Part shown: positions 8,347 to 14,621 of the stretch, one piece after another
Layout of the letters: the number at the start of each line of letters is the position of its first letter
How positions within the stretch are numbered: position 1 is the first letter of the stretch
DNA from: Terriglobia bacterium
GTDB lineage: Bacteria; Acidobacteriota; Terriglobia; UBA7540
DNA length: 16,706 nucleotides
Direction: 5' to 3'
NCBI GenBank assembly: GCA_030040295.1
Contig: JASHTZ010000070.1
Span: 1 to 16,706, forward strand
Made by a program: the position numbers and the translations under genes
Notes under the pieces: generated by a model
What the model saw: only the letters and a program-made list of their open reading frames with translations
What the model was told of the DNA's origin: nothing
Databases searched by the model: none

Positions 8347-9837
8347 ATGAGTGAAAAAACAAAGCAATTTCGCGCTGGAACGTCTAACCGCTGGACACTC
8401 TTCATGACCTTTTTCATTTCAATGATTTTCGGAATGGGTATCTCGCTGGCACCCCGGGCAGCAGGCTGGGCATCTCCTTTGGGTCATAGGAACATCGTGG
8501 TGGAACCTGGTTCGCATCTGGCTGAAATTGTGAACCGGCAGCCCCCTGGAACCGTCTTCACCATTAAAGCCGGTGTCTATCGGCTGGAGTCCATCCGCCC
8601 GAAAGATGGAGACTCGTTTGTAGGCAAACCTGGCGCGACCTTGAATGGCGCTCAGCTCCTCGAGGGATTTGTGAGGTCCGGTCAAATCTGGCAGGCCCCC
8701 ACGGAAGCTACTCCACCACGAGGTCAACTGCGCGGTACGTGTGATTCCGCCCATCCTGCCTGTACATTTCCTGAAGACCTTTTCTTCGATGACAAACCCC
8801 TGGAACGGGTTAATGACCGCGGGGATGTGGCACCCGGCAAATGGTATCTGGATTACTCCGCCCATATCGTCGTCTTCGCCGACGATCCCACAGGGCATCG
8901 AGTCGAACTGAGTGTCATTCCCCACGCCATTTGGGGAGCCTCGCGGGATGTGCGGATTTCAGGCATGACAATCGAAAAATACGCGTGTACGGCGGGAAGC
9001 GGAGCTGTGGATGGAAGGTCGAATGCCTCGGATACAGGTTATATGAGCACTGATTGGGTGGTTGAGAATAACGTGATTCGCCTCAATCACGGAGTGGGAA
9101 TCCGGCTCGGCAACGGCATGCAGGCGCTTAATAACAAAATCCTGAACAACGGTCAACTCGGCATTGCTGGATCTGGCACCGGCGACCTGGTGGAGGGGAA
9201 CGAGATCGCCTTCAATAATTACGCCGGATACCGATACGACTGGGAAGCAGGAGGCAGCAAATTCGCGTTCACGAAGGATTTGGTTGTCCGCGATAATTTC
9301 GCGCATGACAACAAGGGACCGGGTCTATGGACCGACATCGATAATCAGAACACGCTTTACGACCACAACCATACGAAGTCCAACGAGGGGGCCGGCATCC
9401 TGCACGAAATCAGTTATCACGCGGTGATTCGGGACAACCTGATTGAAAACGACGGATTCAGCGCGTTCGGAAAGACTACGCCTTGGTATGGGGGGGGAAT
9501 CGTTGTGGCTGAGTCCGCAGATGTCGAAATCTTCGGGAACACGGTAAAGGACTGCATGAATGGAATCGTTGGAGTCCAGGAGCAGCGGTCCAATTCCGCT
9601 GGAGAACCCTATTCAATTCGAAATCTTTATGTTCACGACAATACCATTATCCAGGATCGGGGAATTGCAGCGGGAATTGTGCGCACCGCTCTTCTTGGCG
9701 ACGCGGTGTTCGATTCCTTCAACAATCGGTTCTCTGACAATCATTTTCAACTTGCCACTAACAAAGCAAAAAGTTTCGCGTGGAAAGGCGATGTGCTTTC
9801 CTACGGCGAGTGGACGCTAGCCATGAACCAGCATTGA
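8347..9837 (+). CDS. Exported right-handed parallel beta-helix repeat protein
   Basis: Predicted 496-residue protein with a basic N-terminus and a hydrophobic segment (about residues 17-37, LFMTFFISMIFGMGISLAP) acting as a signal peptide or anchor, so it acts outside the inner membrane. A short domain follows with HIVVEPG-type and FTIKAGVYRL segments typical of pectate-lyase-like folds, and a two-cysteine loop (CDSAHPAC). The second half is a long run of Asn- and Gly-rich coils such as VVENNVIRLNHGVGIRLGN and ALNNKILNNGQLGI, the hallmark of NosD/beta_helix repeats. Relatives include polysaccharide lyases and mannuronan C5-epimerases, so it may cut or epimerise the polymer made here. No catalytic residue set can be assigned by eye. 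ATG 8347 is chosen over GTG 8323 because the latter lacks a ribosome binding site. Confidence 0.85.
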   Translation: MSEKTKQFRAGTSNRWTLFMTFFISMIFGMGISLAPRAAGWASPLGHRNIVVEPGSHLAEIVNRQPPGTVFTIKAGVYRLESIRPKDGDSFVGKPGATLNGAQLLEGFVRSGQIWQAPTEATPPRGQLRGTCDSAHPACTFPEDLFFDDKPLERVNDRGDVAPGKWYLDYSAHIVVFADDPTGHRVELSVIPHAIWGASRDVRISGMTIEKYACTAGSGAVDGRSNASDTGYMSTDWVVENNVIRLNHGVGIRLGNGMQALNNKILNNGQLGIAGSGTGDLVEGNEIAFNNYAGYRYDWEAGGSKFAFTKDLVVRDNFAHDNKGPGLWTDIDNQNTLYDHNHTKSNEGAGILHEISYHAVIRDNLIENDGFSAFGKTTPWYGGGIVVAESADVEIFGNTVKDCMNGIVGVQEQRSNSAGEPYSIRNLYVHDNTIIQDRGIAAGIVRTALLGDAVFDSFNNRFSDNHFQLATNKAKSFAWKGDVLSYGEWTLAMNQH

Positions 9838-9903
9838 GGGAGCAGGACCGCAACCCCGCCCTCCCTCCCGCACCCCGCATGAACATTCACAAAATTTCCA
9901 CCC

Positions 9904-9910
9904 AGGGTGA
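9904..9910 (+). promoter_or_regulatory. Ribosome binding site deciding the start at 9915
   Basis: AGGGTGA sits just before ATG 9915, with the AGGG core seven bases upstream. The in-frame ATG at 9879 lies in a C-rich stretch with no such site, so 9915 is the preferred deacetylase start. Confidence 0.6.
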
Positions 9911-9914
9911 AAAC

Positions 9915-10838
9915 ATGAAACAGGAAACGGAAACAAACAACCACAACGGCGGTTTGAGGGCCTCTTCGCCGGCGATCGATCCCTCCATTGTCATGCCCTC
10001 AATCAAAATTGTCACGACGAGCTGGGATGACGGCGACCCCTTCGATTGGGACGTTGCAAAACTGCTCGCGGACCGGAAACTCCCGGGAACATTCTATGTC
10101 CCGATCCAGGGGCACCCCTCCGCTGAACGGCTGGACCCTGCCGATATGCTGTCTCTCGACGCGCAAGGCTTTGAAATCGGAGCCCACGGAGTCTCCCACA
10201 AGAACCTCACCCGCTGCGACTCGCGGCAACTGGTGATTGAAGTGGAAGGTTGCAAAAAGCGTCTGGAAGATGAAATGGGAAAGGAGGTTCGGATGTTTGC
10301 CTACCCTGGCGGGCGTTACAACCGGCGCGTGGTAGCCGCGCTCAAGCGGGCCGGTTTTATCGGTGCTCGCACCACGGAAATGCTGGCCCTCGACATGAAT
10401 TTTGCTCCCTTCTCCATGCCCACCTCCACTCACGTTTATCCTCACCCTAGATTGGATTATTTTCGCAATCTTATACGGGCCGGTGCTTTTGGACGCGGGC
10501 GTGACTATTTGAGCCGGTTCTGGCATGCGGAGGATTGGGTGTCACTTTCCAAAATGTTTTTTGACTCGGTCCTTACCAACGGTGGTGTGTGGCACCTTTA
10601 CGGACACTCCTGGGAAATTCAGGAATTGCAACTTTGGGACGGTCTTAAAGAGGTGTTGGACTACGTTTCGAACAGACCCGGAGTTCTATATCTTGCCAAC
10701 GGGCGAGTTGCTAACCGGGAGGTGACGAAATCCACTTCCTCTCAAATTTGTCCTCCCGCCACCACGGGCTCCCAGGAAATCCGGTCCGATGTTCACTCGC
10801 CCCGGGAGCGCCAGGCGGGAATCTGCCACGTCAGGTAA
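9915..10838 (+). CDS. Polysaccharide deacetylase (NodB homology, carbohydrate esterase 4-like)
   Basis: Protein of 307 residues with the NodB metal-dependent deacetylase fold. Motif 1 is S36-W-D38-D39-G (usually TFDDG), giving the catalytic base and a metal ligand. Motif 2 is H91-G-V-S-H95, giving the two metal-binding histidines. Motif 3 is R126-M-F-A-Y-P131. A late GHSWEI block with H231 probably supplies the remaining catalytic histidine. Such enzymes remove N- or O-acetyl groups from amino sugars of a polymer or a lipid-linked sugar. No signal peptide is visible after the chosen start, so it may act in the cytoplasm on an intermediate, unlike exported members of the family. It lies 77 bases after the beta-helix gene. 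The last 45 residues or so are low-complexity and outside the domain. Confidence 0.9.
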   Translation: MKQETETNNHNGGLRASSPAIDPSIVMPSIKIVTTSWDDGDPFDWDVAKLLADRKLPGTFYVPIQGHPSAERLDPADMLSLDAQGFEIGAHGVSHKNLTRCDSRQLVIEVEGCKKRLEDEMGKEVRMFAYPGGRYNRRVVAALKRAGFIGARTTEMLALDMNFAPFSMPTSTHVYPHPRLDYFRNLIRAGAFGRGRDYLSRFWHAEDWVSLSKMFFDSVLTNGGVWHLYGHSWEIQELQLWDGLKEVLDYVSNRPGVLYLANGRVANREVTKSTSSQICPPATTGSQEIRSDVHSPRERQAGICHVR

Positions 10839-10839
10839 A

Positions 10840-10844
10840 GGGAG
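10840..10844 (+). promoter_or_regulatory. Strong ribosome binding site deciding the GT4 start
   Basis: GGGAG within an AAAGGGAG context is five bases before ATG 10850. It overlaps the region just after the deacetylase stop. The open frame extends back to 10748 inside the deacetylase gene, but this site and the canonical MKVVLVHNYY beginning fix the start at 10850. Confidence 0.8.
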
Positions 10845-10849
10845 CCTTC

Positions 10850-12031
10850 ATGAAAGTCGTTCTCGTTCACAACTATTACCAGCAACCCGGTGGAGAAGAC
10901 GAGGTTTTCTCGCAAGAGCGTTCGCTGCTGGAAAGCCGGGGGCACCAGGTAGTGGTTTATAACCGCAGCAATGCGGAGTTGCTGAATGCCTCATCTCTTC
11001 AAAGACTCCTTTTGCCCAAGCACATGATTTGGGCGGAGGACACGCGTCGGGAATTCCTGCAATTGCTTCGCAAAGAGAAGCCCTCCGTCGTTCATGTCCA
11101 TAACACCTTCATGCAAATCTCGCCTTCGATTTTCGCAGCCTGCTGTGAAGCGGGGGTTCCCGTTGTCAAAACGCTCCACAATTTTCGTTTGTTGTGCCCG
11201 GCAGCGACCTTTGTTCGTCAGGGCAAGGTTTGCGAGGAATGCCGCGAAGTCTCGCTTTGGCGGGGGATTCGGCACGCTTGCTACCGCGATTCGACCTTTG
11301 CCACCGCGGCGGTGGCGGTGATGATTGCGGCTCATTGGAAGGCTCAAACCTGGGCGAAACGCGTGACTCGGTATATTGCCCTCACGCAGTTTGCACGGCG
11401 GAAATTCACGGAGGGCGGTCTCAGCAATGAAAAAATTTCCGTTAAACCAAACTTTATCTTGACCGATCCGGGAGCGAAGGATGGTTTGGGTGAAGGTGTG
11501 GTGTTTGTGGGGCGTCTTTCCCCGGAAAAAGGGTTGGAGACCCTGCTGAAAGCCTGGGGGAAACTTTCTTCGTCGATCCCCTTGCGCATCCTGGGTGACG
11601 GCCCGCTTCGCCGTAAGGCGGAACTCGCGAAATCACGATTCAATCTCTCCAACGTTTCGTTTGCCGGCTATGTGAGCCACCAGGAAGCGCAAGCGGCGAT
11701 TAAGAATGCAAGATTTCTGGTTATGCCCAGTGAGGGTTATGAGAGTTTTCCGATGACCCTGGTCGAGGCGCTCTCCTGTGGGACCCCCATCGTCTGTTCG
11801 GGCTTGGGGGCGATGCAGGAAATCGTGGCGGATGGCTGCACAGGTCTGCATTTTTCGCCGGGAAATCCAGATGATTTGGCAGCAAAGGTTGACTGGGCAT
11901 TCCACCACTCGCGAGAGATTGCGGAGATGGGGAAAGCCGCCCGCCGGGAATACGAGCAGAAGTATACCGCTGAGCAAAACTATCTCACTCTGATGGATAT
12001 TTACGATCAAGCCATTTCCACCTGCAACTAA
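10850..12031 (+). CDS. Glycosyltransferase family 4 (GT-B fold)
   Basis: Cytoplasmic or membrane-associated transferase of 393 residues. The N-terminal domain begins MKVVLVHNYYQQPGGEDEVF and carries the HVHNTFMQISPSIF segment typical of GT4 enzymes. The C-terminal domain starts with VVFVGRLSPEKGLETLL, the standard GT4 entry. It contains the EX7E donor-binding motif as E298 and E306 (EGYESFPMTLVEA), followed by LSCGTPIV. Length is normal for the family. Four cysteines (116, 128, 131, 144) sit in a compact insert, LLCP...CEEC...ACYR, a pattern that could bind zinc. It should add a sugar, donor unknown, to the undecaprenyl-linked intermediate. It is preceded by an 11-base gap from the deacetylase and followed by a 4-base gap to the WecG-like gene. 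Confidence 0.93.
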   Translation: MKVVLVHNYYQQPGGEDEVFSQERSLLESRGHQVVVYNRSNAELLNASSLQRLLLPKHMIWAEDTRREFLQLLRKEKPSVVHVHNTFMQISPSIFAACCEAGVPVVKTLHNFRLLCPAATFVRQGKVCEECREVSLWRGIRHACYRDSTFATAAVAVMIAAHWKAQTWAKRVTRYIALTQFARRKFTEGGLSNEKISVKPNFILTDPGAKDGLGEGVVFVGRLSPEKGLETLLKAWGKLSSSIPLRILGDGPLRRKAELAKSRFNLSNVSFAGYVSHQEAQAAIKNARFLVMPSEGYESFPMTLVEALSCGTPIVCSGLGAMQEIVADGCTGLHFSPGNPDDLAAKVDWAFHHSREIAEMGKAARREYEQKYTAEQNYLTLMDIYDQAISTCN

Positions 12032-12035
12032 CCCG

Positions 12036-12812
12036 ATGTCATCCTGTTTCACTGCTGTGCCCGCTTCCTTCAAAGTATTGGGCGTTCGCGTGGATGCCGT
12101 GCAGATTCCGGAAGCCATAACCCGGATCAGCGCCTGGATCGCGCAGCGGGAACCGGGAAATTATGTCGCGGTTACGGGAATGCACGGTGTTATGGAAGCG
12201 CAACACAGCGTAGGCTTTAGGCAAATTCTCGACAAAGCCGGCATGGTGGTCGCGGATGGAATGCCTTTGGTTTGGATCGGCAGGGCCCGCCGATTCCCGA
12301 TGCAGCGGAGGGTATATGGGCCGGAACTCATGGAAACTTTCTTCCGTGTGACCGGCGATCGATACCGGCATTTCCTATACGGCGGCGCCCCGGGGGTTGC
12401 GGACCAACTCGCACGAGTTTTGAGGCGGCGGTTCGGCGCGAGGGTGGAAGGGACTTATACTCCGCCTTATCGCCCTTTGAACTCCGAGGAAGAGCAAGAG
12501 CTGTTTCATCGCGTGCGAGCGTGCCGCCCGGATGTCCTTTGGGTAGGCTTGAGCACTCCAAAACAGGAGAACTGGATGGCGCGGTACCGAAACCGAATGG
12601 AAGTTCCAGTGCTGGTGGGTGTGGGTGCGGCATTCGATTTCCTGACGGGTCGAAGCGCCCAGGCGCCCGTCTGGATGCGAGAGCACGGGCTTGAGTGGTT
12701 TTACCGGCTGGCCACCGAACCGCGACGGCTTTGGCGCCGTTATCTTATCTACGGCCCGAGATTTGTCTGGAACGTGGCGCTTGAATTCGCCGGCATCAAG
12801 CGGTTCGATTAG
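12036..12812 (+). CDS. WecG/TagA/CpsF family glycosyltransferase (GT26)
   Basis: Protein of 258 residues with the whole WecG/TagA/CpsF domain. Visible are FKVLGVRVDAV near the N-terminus, T47 in VAVTGMHGVM, and the catalytic D74 in VVADGMPLVW. Later come YGGAPGVADQL, the VLWVGLSTPKQENWM block and VGVGAAFDFLTG. A basic C-terminal appendage, EHGLEWFYRLATEPRRLWRR, is known in the family to contact the membrane and complete the active site. These enzymes usually add the second sugar (ManNAc-like, uronic acid or glucose) to a polyprenyl-diphosphate sugar at the inner membrane. That fits a partner of the initiating transferase at 685. The ATG is four bases after the GT4 stop, with no clear ribosome binding site of its own, suggesting translational coupling. 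Confidence 0.95.
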   Translation: MSSCFTAVPASFKVLGVRVDAVQIPEAITRISAWIAQREPGNYVAVTGMHGVMEAQHSVGFRQILDKAGMVVADGMPLVWIGRARRFPMQRRVYGPELMETFFRVTGDRYRHFLYGGAPGVADQLARVLRRRFGARVEGTYTPPYRPLNSEEEQELFHRVRACRPDVLWVGLSTPKQENWMARYRNRMEVPVLVGVGAAFDFLTGRSAQAPVWMREHGLEWFYRLATEPRRLWRRYLIYGPRFVWNVALEFAGIKRFD

Positions 12813-12870
12813 CCCTCGCGGGGCAGTTCGGTAGTGCGAGGCACGGATCGAGGAAACTTACAAACAATAT

Positions 12871-12878
12871 GAAGGGAG
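12871..12878 (+). promoter_or_regulatory. Ribosome binding site of the GDP-mannose epimerase gene
   Basis: GAAGGGAG ends ten bases before ATG 12889 in the 76-base gap after the WecG-like gene. It supports the start that includes a 17-residue leader before the Rossmann fold, rather than the internal ATG at 12940. Confidence 0.6.
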
Positions 12879-12888
12879 AAACTTTAGT

Positions 12889-14040
12889 ATGAAAAGTGAT
12901 TCGAAGACGCCCTCAAATGGGGCGGGAGGAAAGGATCGAATGATTGTCATTGCAGGCGCGGGAGGCTTCATCGGCGGCGCGCTGGTCCGCTATTTTCACG
13001 AACGAGGATTCACGCGCATCCGGGCCGTGGACAAGAAACCTTTAGGGGAATGGTACCAATCCACCTCCGCCGCAGAGAATCTCTGCCTGGATGTGAGTGA
13101 AGAGGAAAACTGCGTCCGGGCCTGCGAGGGAGCAAACGAAGTCTACACCCTAGCGGCAGACATGGGCGGAATGGGCTTCATCGAAAGATTCCGCATTGAA
13201 TGTCTTCGCAGTGTGCTGATTAACACGCATCTCATCGAAGCTGCGTATCGCGCGGGAGTGGAGCGATATTTTTATTCGTCGTCAGCGTGCGTGTACAACA
13301 CCGATCTTCAGAAGGATCCCCACGTGCGGCCGTTGAAGGAGTCGGACGCCTACCCCGCCATGGCCGAGAGGGGATATGGCTGGGAAAAGCTCATTTCTGA
13401 AATGTTCTGCCAGGAATACTGGCACGAACGAAAAATGAAGACATTTATTGCGCGCTTCCACAACGTTTACGGGCCTTTCGGTACGTGGGAGGGTGGAAGG
13501 GAAAAAGCTCCTGCAGCCATCTCCAGAAAACTCATCGAGGCAAAACACCAGCAGGCGCCGCAAATCGAGATTTGGGGTGATGGGAGTCAAACTCGCAGTT
13601 ATATGTTTATCGATGATTGTGTTAAAGGAGTCGATTTGATCACGCATTGCGATGACCTGATTGCCAAGCCCATCAACCTTGGTTCCAGTGAGATGGTCTC
13701 CGTCAACCAATTGGCAGATTTGGTGCAGGAATTCGCGGGAATCAAACCGGGACGCCAATATATTCTTGATGCCCCCAAAGGCGTCGCGGGCCGCAACAGT
13801 GACAACAGCATGATCAAGAGCATTCTTGGTTGGGAACCGAATACTCCCCTTCGCGAGGGAATGCGCAAGACCTACGCATGGATTGAGGAAGAATATTTGC
13901 GTCGCTCTCCCCGGCGGCCTTCCTCAAGCGGAGGGATCAACGATTCCGTCCTTGCGGTTGAAAGGAAATCGGTTCCAATAGCCTCCATTCCAGCCAGGCC
14001 CCTTGAAAAAGCCAATGAACCCAGCGTCGCAGAGCAGTAA
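12889..14040 (+). CDS. GDP-mannose 3,5-epimerase-like NAD-dependent epimerase
   Basis: Cytoplasmic extended short-chain dehydrogenase of 383 residues that closely resembles plant GDP-mannose 3,5-epimerase, which makes GDP-L-galactose (and GDP-L-gulose) from GDP-D-mannose. The NAD-binding glycines are G23, G26 and G29. ADMGGMGFI, near residue 91, is characteristic of this enzyme. The catalytic residues of the plant enzyme have counterparts: Cys134 in SSSACVY, the Y163-G-W-E-K167 pair, and Lys206 in GGREKAPAA. RFHNVYGPFGTW, WGDGSQTRSYMFIDDCV, INLGSSEMVSVNQLA and GVAGRNSDNSMIKSILGW also follow the plant family. The last 40 residues or so are a variable tail. It would supply an L-sugar donor to the polymer. 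The general alternative is another GDP-sugar epimerase, but the conserved Cys/Lys pair argues for this one. Confidence 0.9.
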   Translation: MKSDSKTPSNGAGGKDRMIVIAGAGGFIGGALVRYFHERGFTRIRAVDKKPLGEWYQSTSAAENLCLDVSEEENCVRACEGANEVYTLAADMGGMGFIERFRIECLRSVLINTHLIEAAYRAGVERYFYSSSACVYNTDLQKDPHVRPLKESDAYPAMAERGYGWEKLISEMFCQEYWHERKMKTFIARFHNVYGPFGTWEGGREKAPAAISRKLIEAKHQQAPQIEIWGDGSQTRSYMFIDDCVKGVDLITHCDDLIAKPINLGSSEMVSVNQLADLVQEFAGIKPGRQYILDAPKGVAGRNSDNSMIKSILGWEPNTPLREGMRKTYAWIEEEYLRRSPRRPSSSGGINDSVLAVERKSVPIASIPARPLEKANEPSVAEQ

Positions 14041-14215
14041 GCTGCACCAGCTGTGTAAGATGGTGGTGACATCCGAACCGGGTATGTAAGATTTTCAGGT
14101 TGACGCAGCCTCCGCTCCTGGCAACCCCTTTATTTGCCATCTCTTCCAAGTGGTTCTTGATTTGCAAGAGTTATCCTGTGAAGAAGGGTCCATGTGATAT
14201 CAGGAGCGGAGATTT

Positions 14216-14270
14216 AATCCATCGCAGCGCCGGGCTTAGTCCCGGGACTTCGCCGCCGATGCTGCGGATT
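14216..14270 (+). repeat. Imperfect inverted repeat / nested hairpin in intergenic DNA
   Basis: The outer arms are AATCC-ATC-GCAGC (14216-14228) and GCTGCGGATT (14261-14270). They pair over ten bases if the ATC is bulged. Inside is a second stem, CCGGG (14230-14234) with CCCGG (14241-14245), and a ten-base perfect palindrome GTCCCGGGAC (14239-14248). No T-run follows, so it does not look like a simple intrinsic terminator. It may be a REP-like dispersed repeat or an mRNA structure. Confidence 0.45.
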
Positions 14271-14372
14271 GAAAATATGTTTGGTAATTCGAAGTTCGGT
14301 AATCCATTGTTACGCCGGGAGTTAGAGAATTTCCGGTTTAAATCCGCAGGCTGTGCACTGGACTCACACAAG

Positions 14373-14380
14373 AAGGGAGG
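14373..14380 (+). promoter_or_regulatory. Very strong ribosome binding site before the small membrane protein
   Basis: AAGGGAGG is a near-perfect anti-Shine-Dalgarno match nine bases upstream of ATG 14390. It is among the best such sites in the window and is the main reason for calling the short gene that follows. Confidence 0.65.
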
Positions 14381-14389
14381 TTAGCCACA

Positions 14390-14566
14390 ATGATGGGCGC
14401 GTGCATCGTCTCTGCGGCACTGCTGGTATCAACAGGTTTCGGGTTGTTCGAATTCGGCGTGATCGTTGCCCCTATAGCGAAAGCGATATTGCTGGTGGTA
14501 CCTGCGGTATTTACCATCAGCCTGGCGATTGGCTTCGCATCAAAGCGGCGAACCTGGTTTCAGTGA
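14390..14566 (+). CDS. Small hydrophobic membrane protein (58 residues), unknown function
   Basis: A 59-codon frame beginning ATG-ATG and ending TGA at 14564-14566. The product is strongly hydrophobic: a first apolar stretch at about residues 3-20 (ACIVSAALLVSTGFGLF) is followed by EFG. A second lies at about 24-50 (containing AKAILLVVPAVFTISLAIGF), and the protein ends with a short basic tail, SKRRTWFQ. This suggests a two-helix hairpin or one long helix with the C-terminus in the cytoplasm. It has no recognised family. It lies 55 bases upstream of the ABC exporter, so it could be an accessory subunit or regulator of that transporter, but this is inference. The strong ribosome binding site and the sharp polarity pattern argue against a chance frame. 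An alternative is a degraded membrane gene fragment. Confidence 0.6.
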   Translation: MMGACIVSAALLVSTGFGLFEFGVIVAPIAKAILLVVPAVFTISLAIGFASKRRTWFQ

Positions 14567-14621
14567 TAAAGACGCTCCAAGCAGGCTCATGTCGTCGGCG
14601 TGATTCGCGAAGTCGGGGACA

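Larger units (their letters stand above)
14041..14389 (+). other. Long intergenic region, no gene recognised
   Basis: These 349 bases separate the main gene run from the small-protein/ABC group. I see no convincing coding frame: the open frames here start at weak codons and resemble no family. The region holds an imperfect inverted repeat (listed separately) and a strong ribosome binding site at its 3' end. It is a natural place for a terminator or promoter, but I cannot identify a hairpin followed by a T-run, nor a -35/-10 pair with good spacing. Confidence 0.6.

Noticed and set aside
12812..12824. Small hairpin GCCC-TCGCG-GGGC at the end of the WecG-like gene
   Set aside because: Only four base pairs, overlapping the stop codon and with no following T-run, so it is not a credible intrinsic terminator.
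14155..14169. Possible TCTTG/CAAGA stem in the intergenic region
   Set aside because: A five-base A/T-containing stem without a T-run is expected by chance at this length.
14100..14384. 94-codon + strand frame in the long gap
   Set aside because: It starts at TTG without a ribosome binding site, shows no motif or hydrophobic pattern, and runs through the inverted repeat; likely chance.
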